A program made the position numbers and the translations under genes. Below, one piece after another: positions 49,155 through 58,081 of a stretch of 64,000 nt of DNA (positions within the stretch are counted from its first letter, which is position 1; each line of letters opens with the position of its first letter). The notes beneath the pieces were generated by a model. The model saw only the letters and a program-made list of their open reading frames with translations. It did no database searches and had not been told where the DNA came from. Source of the stretch: Lachnospiraceae bacterium UBA7050 (GTDB taxonomy: Bacteria > Bacillota > Clostridia > Lachnospirales > Lachnospiraceae); contig DLAJ01000010.1 of assembly GCA_002493905.1 (NCBI GenBank), forward strand, positions 45,199 to 109,198, in the 5' to 3' direction.

Positions 49155-49658
49155 TTATATCCAGTTCTCAATCTCATGCCTTGCCTCGTTTACCCTGCAT
49201 CCCCGGATGGCAAGTCCTTTCTCGACTTTCGCCCCCGGACAAAGCCTTTCAATATCCGAAATGCTCTCTCCAAATCCGCTTCCCTCATGCGTACAGAATG
49301 GTTTGATCGTCTTTCCCGAAAAATCAAACTTCTCCAGAAATGTAAACACAGCCATCGGCATTGTTCCCCAATAATTGGGAAAGCCCAGATAGATCACGTC
49401 ATATGCGTTCATATTTTCCGGATATGCTCTAAGCTCCGGCCGTGCACCACGCTCCCTGTCCGCCTTCGCCTCATTGGTACATTCGTTATAGTCCTTCGAA
49501 TACGGATGAAGCTGCTCGATATGAAACAGTTCTCCCCCCGTGATTCCCGCGATTATCCGGGCAGCAGTCTCGGTATTCCCCACGCGAAGCGTCTTTAACG
49601 TACCGTTCCAGTAATTTTCGTCCGCCCTTGAATAAAATGCAATCAGCTCTCTCGACAT
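49155..49658 (-). CDS. Flavodoxin
   Basis: 167 residues. FMN phosphate loop SRADENYWNGTLKTLRVGNTE is a longer variant of the usual T-x-T-GNTE; other parts YDVIYLGFPNYWGTMPMAV and THEGSGFGESISDI fit flavodoxin_4 proteins. Electron carrier or NADPH-linked reductase. First gene of the three-gene cluster and divergent from the LysR regulator. AAAGGAGGG precedes the ATG. Confidence 0.9.
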   Translation of the reverse strand: MSRELIAFYSRADENYWNGTLKTLRVGNTETAARIIAGITGGELFHIEQLHPYSKDYNECTNEAKADRERGARPELRAYPENMNAYDVIYLGFPNYWGTMPMAVFTFLEKFDFSGKTIKPFCTHEGSGFGESISDIERLCPGAKVEKGLAIRGCRVNEARHEIENWI

Positions 49659-49697
49659 TCCAATCCCTCCTTTAAGTACATATAAACATAAATTTCT

Positions 49698-49746
49698 TTG
49701 ACACAGAAGTTCCGTTTTGTTATAGTAGTATAAACTTAAAGTTTAT
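49698..49746 (+). promoter_or_regulatory. lysR promoter and palindromic operator
   Basis: TTGACA (49698-49703), 17 bases, TATAGT (49721-49726). At 49730-49746 lies the perfect palindrome ATAAACTT-A-AAGTTTAT, between the promoter and the lysR start. It is well placed for the LysR protein to control itself and the divergent flavodoxin operon. Confidence 0.75.
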
Positions 49747-49757
49747 GGAGAGATCCT

Positions 49758-50684
49758 ATGTTCAATTACATGCTGGAGACGCTGATCGCCGTCGCCGACT
49801 GCGGCAGCTTTGCCAAAGCAGCAGAAAAACTCTATATTTCCCCGACGGCAGTCATGAAGCAGATGAATGCGCTCGAAAAGCACCTCAGTCTTACGCTGAT
49901 TACGCGTAATCCAAACGGGATTAGGCTGACCCCGTCAGGCGAGCTCATTTACAGCGACGCAAAATTCATGATCGAATATTCCAAAAAGTCCGTCGCCGCT
50001 GCAAAAGCCGCAGAAGCCAGTGCAGACTCCACCTTTCACGTCGGAACCTCCATGCTCAATCCGGCGAAGCCTTTTATGGATTTATGGTATCAGATGGGAA
50101 GCACGAAAACGCAGTTTTCCAATTTTAAGCTGCATCTTGTCCCCTTTGAGGACAACCATGACGGCATTTTATCGGAAATCCAAAAGCTTGGGTCTAAGTT
50201 TGATTTTTTAATCGGCGTGTGTGATTCCAAAGCATGGCTCTCACTCTGTCATTTTATGCAGCTCGGAACCTATCAGAAAATGATTGCCGTTCCCTGCGAT
50301 CATCCTCTTGCAGGCAGAAAGCTGTTGGAACTGACCGACCTGTACGGTGAAACACTGATGATGGTAAAACGCGGTGACTCTCCCGTAAACGACAATTTAA
50401 GAAACCATCTGGAAACATACCATCCCCAAATTCATATTGAGGATACGCCGCAGTTTTATGATCTGGACGTCTTTAACCGCGCCGCACAGGACGGAAAGCT
50501 GCTGCTGACGATCGAATGCTGGCGCGACATCCACCCCGGACTTATCAGCATCCCTGTTAATTGGAATTACGCGATCCCGTACGGGCTGCTCTACAGCCTG
50601 CACCCATCCGGGGATGTGGAAGCTTTTGTGGAACAGGTTGAAAAAAATCAGGCACCAATTTTTACGCGTCCTTTACCGCGCTGA
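49758..50684 (+). CDS. LysR-family regulator of the flavodoxin operon
   Basis: 308 residues. HTH at the N-terminus (MLETLIAVADCGSFAKAAEKLYISPTAVMKQMNALEKHLSLTLI), then the effector domain. Divergently encoded from flavodoxin-cupin-CMD; likely a sensor of an electrophile or quinone-type stress (inference). GGAGAG lies five bases before the ATG. Its last 23 bases overlap the end of the convergent zinc-ribbon gene. Confidence 0.9.
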   Translation: MFNYMLETLIAVADCGSFAKAAEKLYISPTAVMKQMNALEKHLSLTLITRNPNGIRLTPSGELIYSDAKFMIEYSKKSVAAAKAAEASADSTFHVGTSMLNPAKPFMDLWYQMGSTKTQFSNFKLHLVPFEDNHDGILSEIQKLGSKFDFLIGVCDSKAWLSLCHFMQLGTYQKMIAVPCDHPLAGRKLLELTDLYGETLMMVKRGDSPVNDNLRNHLETYHPQIHIEDTPQFYDLDVFNRAAQDGKLLLTIECWRDIHPGLISIPVNWNYAIPYGLLYSLHPSGDVEAFVEQVEKNQAPIFTRPLPR

Positions 50685-51669
50685 TCAGCCCCAATGCAAT
50701 CCCGAGAATGATCGCCCATGCCCCGATCCCCATGATCGAGAAAAAATGTCCGGAACAGATCATCAGCCAGATCAGACAGGCAAGCGGTATCAAGGAAAAT
50801 ACCAGCTTTAGCTTTCTGTGGCTGGTCACGGTAAAGACCAGGAGTCCCGCACCGCACACGATCAGAATCCACGGCGTGATCAGCACCGCCGCACGTCCTT
50901 TTAATATCAGGGCCGCCGTGCCAAAAACTTCCTTCACGCTGCTGTCTTTTATGCTGGTATCTATTTCATCCTCCAGTTCATGAATCAGATAATCCTCCGC
51001 CTCTTCCAACGCATCCGCAAGATCATCCGTATCAGCGCCGCCCAGTCTGTCCGCCAGACGCTCAAGCGTACCGCTCAGCTGTGACAATTCAAATAAATTA
51101 AACCCCATACCTGCTTTTATATTCACTTTGGAGCCATATAAAGAGCCCATCCCATAACTATAGTAAGAAGGAATCTCTACCTTCTCATTCACATGGATGG
51201 ATGCAAAATTCATAAATGGTGCAACTAAAAACAGCATGGCTGCGATGATGCCAAGCAGGCAAAACACGCTGATCCCCATACGCTTTACCCTTCCCGCAAA
51301 CTCGCCCGGCGCATTCTTAAACGCCGCGCCCAGATTTCCCCTATTCAGCTGCGGCGGCATAGAATATCCCGGCATGGAAGCGCCGCCGTACATCTGCTGA
51401 TTCGGCTGTCCATATGCCGGCTGTCCGTATCCCATACCCGTTCCCATATTCTGTGCCTGCTGCAATGGAATCTGCCCTGTACCTGCATTCTGCGCATTCT
51501 GCACGGGCGGTACCTCACCCATTCCTACATTCTGCGCAGCCTGCACAGGCGGTACCTCACCTATTCCCGCATTCTGTGCAGTTGCAAAAGCCTGCCCCAC
51601 ATCCGCCCCGCAGTTCGGACAAATCTTTACATGATCCGGCACCTGTGTGCCGCACTGATTACAAAACAT
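50662..51669 (-). CDS. Zinc-ribbon membrane protein of unknown function
   Basis: 335 residues. N-terminal zinc ribbon (FCNQCGTQVPDHVKICPNCG), then a disordered Gln/Asn/Gly/Pro region with tandem 14-16 residue units (AQNAGIGEVPPVQ type, about 51460-51590), a Tyr/Gln/Met segment, and four membrane helices with an extracellular loop containing an acidic helix. Resembles the many zinc-ribbon double-domain membrane proteins of Firmicutes; no assigned function. GAGAGGGAGAGG precedes the ATG. Confidence 0.75.
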   Translation of the reverse strand: MFCNQCGTQVPDHVKICPNCGADVGQAFATAQNAGIGEVPPVQAAQNVGMGEVPPVQNAQNAGTGQIPLQQAQNMGTGMGYGQPAYGQPNQQMYGGASMPGYSMPPQLNRGNLGAAFKNAPGEFAGRVKRMGISVFCLLGIIAAMLFLVAPFMNFASIHVNEKVEIPSYYSYGMGSLYGSKVNIKAGMGFNLFELSQLSGTLERLADRLGGADTDDLADALEEAEDYLIHELEDEIDTSIKDSSVKEVFGTAALILKGRAAVLITPWILIVCGAGLLVFTVTSHRKLKLVFSLIPLACLIWLMICSGHFFSIMGIGAWAIILGIALGLISAVKDA

Positions 51670-51812
51670 TTCCTCTCCCTCTCTTTTCTTGTATTTTCAG
51701 GCTTTTTTGCCCACAACTCTCTCATCATGCAGAACCCATTCTGTATCAAAAAGTCTGCCGCCAGTTATGGAACGAAGGATCCATTTGGCAGCAATCCGCT
51801 CCGCCTTCCTGT

Positions 51813-53327
51813 CTAACAGCTGCCTTCTTTCTCCATCTGGCTGAGTTCATACAGCTTTCTCGCCATCTGATCTACACCAGAGAACGCGTTTCCAACCATA
51901 TCTGTAATCTTTTCTTGATGATTTGCCTCCTCAACGATGCTGCCCGCACGGTTTAAGGAATTCTCCACCAGATTCGCCATCTCCTCCGCCATCTCCTGCA
52001 CCTGTCTGCTGTGCTGCTGTGTGACATTGCTGCTCTCTGCAATCTGCTGCGTCTTCCCGCGGGAATCCTCCTGCATCTGCCCAAGCTCCTGAGCCTCCTG
52101 CCTTGCATCAGAAATCCGTGCGATACCAGAATTCACCGAAATCAGGTTCTGCTCATTGGACTTTTTAACCTGTTCCAGCATCTCAAGCACATGATCCACC
52201 ACCGACTTGATAGAGATACTGGACTGTTTGGAACTCTCCGCCAGTACGCGGATCTGCTCCGCCACCACCGAAAAGCCCTTTCCCTGTTCCCCTGCACGGG
52301 CCGCCTCGATGGATGCGTTCAGTGCCAGCATATTTGTCTTAGACGTGATCGCAGATATCTCGTTCGTAAAGGTCGAAATTTCTGCGACGACGTTCTCCAG
52401 ATGCCGGACTGATTCTCCCGTGAAATTGGCTGTCTTTTCTATGCCCTGCATACTCTCCACTGCATCGTTCATGACCGCCGCATAATTCTGCATACGCTGC
52501 CATATCTTGTCTGAGATTTCAAGTGTCTCGCCGGTCCGCTCGTTGATCGCGCCGATCAGCCTTATCATTTCCCCCACAGACTCCTGCATTCCGCTCACAT
52601 GCTCAAGACTCCTGCTGCAATCCGCGGCGGTATCCTGCGCCGAACTCACGATGGACTGATTAACCCTCCTTGATTCATCCATATTCTGTGCGAGCTGCGC
52701 TGTCATACCAACCAGTTCGGAGGATGCCTGTCCGCAGGTCTCCACAACTTCCTTGACCCGGTTAGCACTATGTAATTTTTCGAGAATGGAGCGGCATGAT
52801 TTAGCAAGGCTTACAAATACCGCGCCCATAACCACCTGTTCTATCGTAAAGCCTGCCGCATAGGAAATAAACCATTGTACATGATTCGAATAATCGAACA
52901 GATTGGCGTCAAACGAGCGCAGATATAATGAAATGAGTAAAAAGAAATAACTGATGATAGCGATCTTCAGCGTAAATTTTTTATCAAAAAACATACAGCT
53001 AAATAACATTGCCAGACCGTAAGTCATATAAATGCCGATATAATAATTACCGCCTAAAAGCATGACAACAAATCCAACGGCCAGTACGCTGATATATTTC
53101 ATCTTGCTGACAGGTACTCCCATTTTCTGCAGGATGGTCGGTCCTATGGTGCAGATACACCCCGGAATGGAAAGAATTGCCAGATCGCTATATTGAATTT
53201 GAAACACTCCAATTGCAGAAAGAATAAACAGTGCCGGAAATACCAGCGTCATCCATATCAGTATTTTAGCCAGCCGCTCACACATCAGCTTGTCGTTTAG
53301 TTCAAAAAAATCCATTTGCTTTTCCAT
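51813..53327 (-). CDS. Methyl-accepting chemotaxis-type signalling protein
   Basis: 504 residues. Six hydrophobic helices in residues 25-195 form an integral membrane sensor rather than a periplasmic loop. A long coiled-coil follows with the hairpin tip ISAITSKTNMLALNASIEAARAGEQGKGFSVVAEQIRVLAE typical of MCP signalling domains that contact CheA and CheW. No HAMP domain is evident. No chemotaxis or flagellar gene is in the window. The start at 53327 has AAGGGGTAAG upstream. Confidence 0.88.
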   Translation of the reverse strand: MEKQMDFFELNDKLMCERLAKILIWMTLVFPALFILSAIGVFQIQYSDLAILSIPGCICTIGPTILQKMGVPVSKMKYISVLAVGFVVMLLGGNYYIGIYMTYGLAMLFSCMFFDKKFTLKIAIISYFFLLISLYLRSFDANLFDYSNHVQWFISYAAGFTIEQVVMGAVFVSLAKSCRSILEKLHSANRVKEVVETCGQASSELVGMTAQLAQNMDESRRVNQSIVSSAQDTAADCSRSLEHVSGMQESVGEMIRLIGAINERTGETLEISDKIWQRMQNYAAVMNDAVESMQGIEKTANFTGESVRHLENVVAEISTFTNEISAITSKTNMLALNASIEAARAGEQGKGFSVVAEQIRVLAESSKQSSISIKSVVDHVLEMLEQVKKSNEQNLISVNSGIARISDARQEAQELGQMQEDSRGKTQQIAESSNVTQQHSRQVQEMAEEMANLVENSLNRAGSIVEEANHQEKITDMVGNAFSGVDQMARKLYELSQMEKEGSC

Positions 53328-53483
53328 TGTATTCTTACCCCTTCCCCTCATAGTATCTTTTTTTCAGGTGATTGTGAAACGCCTGAATCTTTTTATATTT
53401 TATCGAACCTGCCATGAACAAATCAAGTATTTTTGCGATATTTTTACAATCTTGGCAAAAAAACAGCCCTGCTCCGGACTTCA

Positions 53484-53492
53484 TGCTATAAT
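53484..53492 (+). promoter_or_regulatory. Extended -10 promoter of the Nudix gene
   Basis: TGCTATAAT (TGn plus TATAAT at 53487-53492) without a clear -35; transcription would start at about 53499, the first base of a repeated 45-base element. Confidence 0.55.
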
Positions 53493-53498
53493 AGAAAA

Positions 53499-53543
53499 GT
53501 CAAATACCTGCAGGCAGTCACTTGGCCCGTTGCCCGCGGGAAT
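53499..53543 (+). repeat. 45-base dispersed repeat, copy 1 (Nudix leader)
   Basis: Begins GTCAAAT and ends CGTTGCCCGCGGGAAT. A second copy is at 56164-56209, differing at three positions and one inserted base. Here it forms the first 45 bases of the predicted Nudix mRNA leader. Confidence 0.75.
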
Positions 53544-53570
53544 GTACCTCAGAAAGGCAGGACAATTCTT

Positions 53571-54002
53571 ATGACACTCATTCGTTTTTATGATGAAGTT
53601 CCCGATGAACTTTTGAAATTTGCAGTCATTCTCACCGTACATAACGGCAAGTGGATTTTTTGCAAGCACCGGGAGCGCAATACCTGGGAGATTCCCGGCG
53701 GGCACAGGGAGGACGGCGAGGATATTTTATCGACGGCAAAAAGAGAATTATATGAAGAAACCGGTGCGCTCGAATACGGGCTTACACCGGTCTGTGTCTA
53801 TTCCGTGACGGCTCCCGGCAATTTTGACGGCAGGGAGTCCTACGGCATGTTCTATTATGCGGAGGTGTCCCGCTTCGAAACAGAACTACATCATGAAATC
53901 GAAAAAATCATGATCACGGAGCATCTTCCCGAGCAATGGACATATCCCGAAATTCAGCCACGGCTGTTAGAAGAAGCTGTCCGCAGGGGATTTACCAGAT
54001 GA
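53571..54002 (+). CDS. Nudix hydrolase
   Basis: 143 residues. Nudix box GGHREDGEDILSTAKRELYEETGAL fits G-x5-E-x7-REUxEExGU (residues of about 40-62). Cleaves nucleoside diphosphate-linked substrates; which one is not evident. The ATG at 53571 is preceded by AGGCAGGACAATTCTT. The last 49 bases overlap the 3' end of the convergent phosphoesterase gene. Confidence 0.9.
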   Translation: MTLIRFYDEVPDELLKFAVILTVHNGKWIFCKHRERNTWEIPGGHREDGEDILSTAKRELYEETGALEYGLTPVCVYSVTAPGNFDGRESYGMFYYAEVSRFETELHHEIEKIMITEHLPEQWTYPEIQPRLLEEAVRRGFTR

Positions 54003-55105
54003 ATCACAACATATTCTGAATGTTTTTCCGTTCTGACCGGATATCCCCACCCTGCGATGCCCGAAGATACCACTTCCGTCAGGTTACCCTCTTTGCGGCA
54101 TCCATAGGTCAGCTCATTCATCCGAAACAAATCCGCCAGTAAGCCGCCCGGCCAGACCTGCCCTGCATGGGTGTGCCCGGACAGCATCAGTCCGCATCCG
54201 CTCTCCGCAGCCTCAGCATACTCCACAGGCTGATGGTCAACTAAAATCCACTCCATGCCGGCATCCGCACTCTCCACGAGCTGCACGATCGTTTGCCGCG
54301 CACCGGAGTCATGCCCCCTGTCTGCGCGTCCGATCAGCAGGAGTTCGCCGTTGATCTCACAGGTTTCATCCTCAAGAATACGGATTCCCGCCTGTTCTAT
54401 GGTATCCGCCAGCTCCTGTGCCGTGTAAGCCGGATTTCGTGCATACTCATTTTTATCATGATTCCCATATACGTAAAATATCCCAAACCGGGCATCCATA
54501 TTTCCCATGATCTCAAACGCTTCCCGCATCTGCGCAAGGCTTGTGCGCTCGTCCACAATGTCCCCGCCCAGGATGATCATATCAGGACTCTCACGTTCGA
54601 TACGATCTGCCGCCTGTTTTAACTGCTCCGCGTTCATCGTCGTTCCATAGTGCAGATCAGAAAAAAATACGATCGTATAACCTTCTTCCCGCATTTCTTT
54701 ATCCGTCTGAACCGTATACTCCGTTTTGACGATATGATGCATATTCCAATATCCGAAGCCTGTCACTGCCACAGCCGCCAGCACTGCAAGAAGCCCGCTT
54801 CGGTAAACTGCTTTTACCCAATAGGGAAACGGCTTATTTCTGCGGCATTTGCGCACGATCAATCCAAACAGATCGATCACGAGAAGAAATACCACCATGT
54901 GCATAAAAATCACAAACCACATTCCACGAATGTGAGCAAGCGGGAGAATCAGCGCCGCACTGACCGCCGCTGTAAGGATCGTCCGCTTTTTCTTAGACAG
55001 CTTCCCTCCAAAAAAGCAGACCGCTGCATAAACTTTCCGGCACAGATAAACCGCCGCCGACAGCATCGCGGTCAGCGGCAGCAGCATCCAGATCAAAAAC
55101 ATCAT
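53954..55105 (-). CDS. Membrane-anchored metallophosphoesterase
   Basis: 383 residues. Four N-terminal membrane helices (residues of about 1-130), then a calcineurin-like phosphoesterase with all metal motifs: FFSDLHYG, ILGGDIVDE, YGNHDKN and LSGHTHAGQVWPGG. This is the YaeI/YkuE-like group, thought to cleave membrane phospholipid or lipid A-type substrates. No direct clue to the substrate here. It lies downstream of the ECF gene with a TTGTTG/CAACAA dyad (55140-55156) between. Confidence 0.88.
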   Translation of the reverse strand: MMFLIWMLLPLTAMLSAAVYLCRKVYAAVCFFGGKLSKKKRTILTAAVSAALILPLAHIRGMWFVIFMHMVVFLLVIDLFGLIVRKCRRNKPFPYWVKAVYRSGLLAVLAAVAVTGFGYWNMHHIVKTEYTVQTDKEMREEGYTIVFFSDLHYGTTMNAEQLKQAADRIERESPDMIILGGDIVDERTSLAQMREAFEIMGNMDARFGIFYVYGNHDKNEYARNPAYTAQELADTIEQAGIRILEDETCEINGELLLIGRADRGHDSGARQTIVQLVESADAGMEWILVDHQPVEYAEAAESGCGLMLSGHTHAGQVWPGGLLADLFRMNELTYGCRKEGNLTEVVSSGIAGWGYPVRTEKHSEYVVIHLVNPLRTASSNSRG

Positions 55106-55211
55106 ACCGTTTTCCTCTTTTGTTATTTATATACGCTTTTTGTTGTATATCAACAAGCAGACACAATACCTGTTTTTGCTTCCTCTTTTGCCGAAGCATA
55201 GCGTCCGGCGA

Positions 55212-55781
55212 TCAGTTCTCTTTCACTTTCTGCGGCAGGGTCTGATGTTTCCGGAACTGCACAAGCCCCGTGCGGTTTAGCGCCACCATGACCGCAGGAA
55301 TAAAAATAAGCTGCAGTATCATTCCCGGTACGGCATTTACGAATGCGCCCGCCATAAACGCCTTCCATGTAAAGTGGTTTCCACCCACACCCAGAAAAAT
55401 CATCTGCGCAAATCCCCAGACAACACGCCCCGCCAGCATTGCGATGAGCAGGGACCGGTATAAGGCGATCACACACTGCCATTTGGAACGTCCATACAGA
55501 AATCCCGCAGTCAGTCCGTATGTCATCAGCTCAAGTGCCATCGCTGCGGCAGTCGGAAACAGTACGGGCATACTGAACAGCATGGAACGAAAGAGCGGGA
55601 GCACAAAACCCACGACAGCCCCATACTGCCATCCGCATATCAGTCCGCATAAAAATACCGGAATATGCATCGGAAGCAGCATATTGCCGATTTTCGGAAT
55701 CTGCCCCGTAAAAAACGGGAGCACAACGCCGATCGCCACAAACATTGCAGATAAGGTCATATTTTTGACAGAACGATTCAT
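55212..55781 (-). CDS. ECF transporter S component
   Basis: 189 residues, six membrane helices. LSAMFVAIGVVLPFFTGQIPKIGNMLLPMHIPVFLCGLICGWQYGAVVGFVLPLF is typical of substrate-binding S components of vitamin or cofactor ECF importers. The EcfAAT energising module is not in the window. Substrate unknown; the long GNMLLPMHIP loop occurs in several vitamin and nucleobase S proteins. GGAGG lies 5 bases before the ATG. Confidence 0.85.
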   Translation of the reverse strand: MNRSVKNMTLSAMFVAIGVVLPFFTGQIPKIGNMLLPMHIPVFLCGLICGWQYGAVVGFVLPLFRSMLFSMPVLFPTAAAMALELMTYGLTAGFLYGRSKWQCVIALYRSLLIAMLAGRVVWGFAQMIFLGVGGNHFTWKAFMAGAFVNAVPGMILQLIFIPAVMVALNRTGLVQFRKHQTLPQKVKEN

Positions 55782-55798
55782 GAAAGCCTCCACTTCTT

Positions 55799-55861
55799 TT
55801 ACAGGTTCATACCCTGTGGTATTTCCAGCCGATTTACAGATTCACGCCCTGCGGTATTTCC
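55799..55861 (-). repeat. 35-base tandem duplication at a gene's 3' end
   Basis: GGTATTTCC (55818 and 55853 on the plus strand) and flanking ACAG...CCTG bases recur 35 bases apart. The unit at 55834-55861 covers the last codons (Lys-Tyr-Arg-Arg-Ala-stop) of the small membrane gene; the other unit lies in the gap before the ECF gene. Each unit can fold as ACAGG/CCTGT or a G-U variant. Confidence 0.6.
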
Positions 55862-56102
55862 GGACAATCTTTATGATATAGTAAACTCCGGCTATTCCGC
55901 CGCTGACCGCCCCCGTAATCAATATGCCCTCAATCGTAAAATGCAGGTATGAGAGCGTGACAAAACTTAAGATCAGCAGCAGCAAAATAACATACCCCGC
56001 CGTACAGCCTACCCACAGGAAAAAGCACAACACATCTTTGATGATGTCGAGCACAGAAAAACGTCCTTCATCCCGCACGGTTCTTCTTCTCTTTTTCAGC
56101 AT
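55842..56102 (-). CDS. Small membrane protein of unknown function
   Basis: 86 residues: basic N-terminus (MLKKRRRTVRDEG), two hydrophobic helices (about 20-50 and 58-78) and a basic end. No family recognised. It precedes the ECF S component by 60 bases and is probably in the same transcript. GGAGGAACAG precedes the ATG. Confidence 0.6.
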   Translation of the reverse strand: MLKKRRRTVRDEGRFSVLDIIKDVLCFFLWVGCTAGYVILLLLILSFVTLSYLHFTIEGILITGAVSGGIAGVYYIIKIVRKYRRA

Positions 56103-56163
56103 TCTGTTCCTCCCATACTGCCTGTCCCCTTAGGCGATACACAATTACCCATTCCTGCCTCTG

Positions 56164-56209
56164 GTCAAATCCCCTGCAAGCAGTCACCTGGCTCGTTGCC
56201 CGCGGGAAT
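56164..56209 (+). repeat. 45-base dispersed repeat, copy 2
   Basis: Matches 53499-53543 (GTCAAAT ... CGTTGCCCGCGGGAAT) with three mismatches and one inserted base. It lies in the 139-base gap between the GH2 gene and the small membrane gene, where no promoter as good as that of copy 1 is seen. Confidence 0.75.
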
Positions 56210-56241
56210 AAAACGATCCCCATCCTATGCGCTTCCGCAGG

Positions 56242-58020
56242 TCACGGCTCCATCGAATGGTAAAAATCACGCAGAATATCAAATGCCATTTTACGCTTTC
56301 CGTCCGCCGAAATCAACCCCTTCGTGTTGTAATACTTCTGTGTGAAGGCAGTCCTTCTCGGACAGCGGAAATCCCTTAATATCCACGGCGTCATGCCCTT
56401 AATATAATCAATCTTCCGTATCTGCTCCGTCTGCTTCTCATACACAAACGCCTGGCAATCCTCCGTTCCTTTATCGGTTATTGTCCCGTGGTGTCCTGCA
56501 AGAGCATCCGCTCCAAACTCCGTTACTATCACAGGCTTTTTCGGATGACTGTTCTCAAAGAGCGCGGGCAGCGTCGCAAAGTCCGCGGCATACCAGCCGC
56601 AGTATTCATTAAGCCCGATCACATCCAGATATTCCTCCAGTCTGTCCTCAATCAGATTTTTGGCAAAATTGACAAGGCATGCCGCCGAGACCGCCCTTGT
56701 ATGGTCAAGCCGGTGCGCGGTTTCCGCAAGACTGCTCATGAATTTTAACCGTTCGTCGGTGTCCTGATTCTCATTACCCACAGACCAGATAATCACGCTC
56801 GCACGGTTAAAATCCCTTGTGATCAGCTCACAGAGCTGATTCTCGGCGTCCCGGTAAGTTTCTTTTGAGGAAAAATGAATGTCCCAGTAAACCGGAATCT
56901 CCTCCCAGAGCAGAAGACCCATCTCATCGGCAAGCTGCGCCATCCTCTCGCTGTGCGGATAATGTGCCAGCCGCATAAAATTGCACCCCAGTTCTTTCGC
57001 GGTGCGGATGATTTCCACGCGCTCGGCGTCCGTCAGCGCCTTTCCGTCCGCGGCGCTGTCCTCATGGAAACAGACTCCTTTTAAGAAGATTGGTCCGCCG
57101 TTCAACATAATATCCATGCCCTTGACGCGGAACTCGCGAAAACCGACCCGGTCCCTGACACAGTCCCCCGCGCAGCTCAAGGAAACATCATACAGCTTGG
57201 GATTTTCCGGCGACCAAAGCACAGGAGACGCTTCCAATACAAGCTCCCCGACGCCATTCTCGACCGCAATCTCCTTTTTTATGGAAAGCTCATCAATCGT
57301 CAGCACCGCCGTAGCAGAAACTGCCTCGGACAGCCGTATCTCCACACGAATATTTCGAAATGTACCGTCCGGCTCCAGTGCGGTCTGAAACTGTTTCACA
57401 TGAACAGCAGGCACCCGGATGATCTCAATGTCCCGGTATACGCCTCCATAATTAAACCAGTCTGTAACCGTCGTCGGAACCTGCTCTCCCCGTCTCGTGC
57501 TGTCCGCCTGTATCAATATCCGGTTGCTGTGTGCAAGATATTCCGTTATATCAAAATAAAACGGCGTCGAGCCTCCCTTGTGCATCCCGACATACTGCTT
57601 ATTCAGAAACACCCTGCACAGATAATTGACCGCGCCGATTTTTAAGAATACGCGCTCGTCTTCTTTCTGCTTCTGAAAAAAGAACGTCCGCGTAAAGATC
57701 ATGCTTCCCTCATAAAGAAGAAACATTCTGTCAAAAGTATTAAAACTGCAGGGCAGCGTCATTGTGTCCCACTCGTCAAACGAATAGTCCACCGGCAGCA
57801 GGTTTCCGCCCTCGTCATAACGGTTTTCTTCGTACCATTTTGCGCCGATACAGGTGTCATACTGGTCAACGGCATAATGCCACTCGCCGTTTAAGGACTC
57901 TTTTTTTCGATACCGGTCATAGATCATGCCGTCCGACAGCGCCTCTTTTCGCACTTCTTCCTGCCCTGCACAGTCCGCCCTGTCCGCTCTTGATTCCGTT
58001 TCCACTTTCCGCTCTTCCAT
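56242..58020 (-). CDS. GH2 beta-glucuronidase
   Basis: 592 residues: sugar-binding jelly roll, Ig-like domain and barrel. Acid/base Glu in IIWSVGNENQD and nucleophile Glu in PVIVTEFGADALAGHH; LNEYCGWY is also typical. Near the C-terminus YNTKGLISADGKRKMAF contains Asn-x-Lys, the pair that recognises the glucuronate carboxyl in beta-glucuronidases. No signal peptide. Last gene of the glycan operon, so it probably removes glucuronic acid from arabinan- or arabinogalactan-derived fragments; gut enzymes of this type also act on host and drug glucuronides. GAAGGAGCGG precedes the ATG. Confidence 0.9.
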   Translation of the reverse strand: MEERKVETESRADRADCAGQEEVRKEALSDGMIYDRYRKKESLNGEWHYAVDQYDTCIGAKWYEENRYDEGGNLLPVDYSFDEWDTMTLPCSFNTFDRMFLLYEGSMIFTRTFFFQKQKEDERVFLKIGAVNYLCRVFLNKQYVGMHKGGSTPFYFDITEYLAHSNRILIQADSTRRGEQVPTTVTDWFNYGGVYRDIEIIRVPAVHVKQFQTALEPDGTFRNIRVEIRLSEAVSATAVLTIDELSIKKEIAVENGVGELVLEASPVLWSPENPKLYDVSLSCAGDCVRDRVGFREFRVKGMDIMLNGGPIFLKGVCFHEDSAADGKALTDAERVEIIRTAKELGCNFMRLAHYPHSERMAQLADEMGLLLWEEIPVYWDIHFSSKETYRDAENQLCELITRDFNRASVIIWSVGNENQDTDERLKFMSSLAETAHRLDHTRAVSAACLVNFAKNLIEDRLEEYLDVIGLNEYCGWYAADFATLPALFENSHPKKPVIVTEFGADALAGHHGTITDKGTEDCQAFVYEKQTEQIRKIDYIKGMTPWILRDFRCPRRTAFTQKYYNTKGLISADGKRKMAFDILRDFYHSMEP

Positions 58021-58081
58021 TCTGTCCGCTCCTTCTTTTTTCTAAATTGATCAGAGCATTTCAAAATGCCTTTGAATCGGA

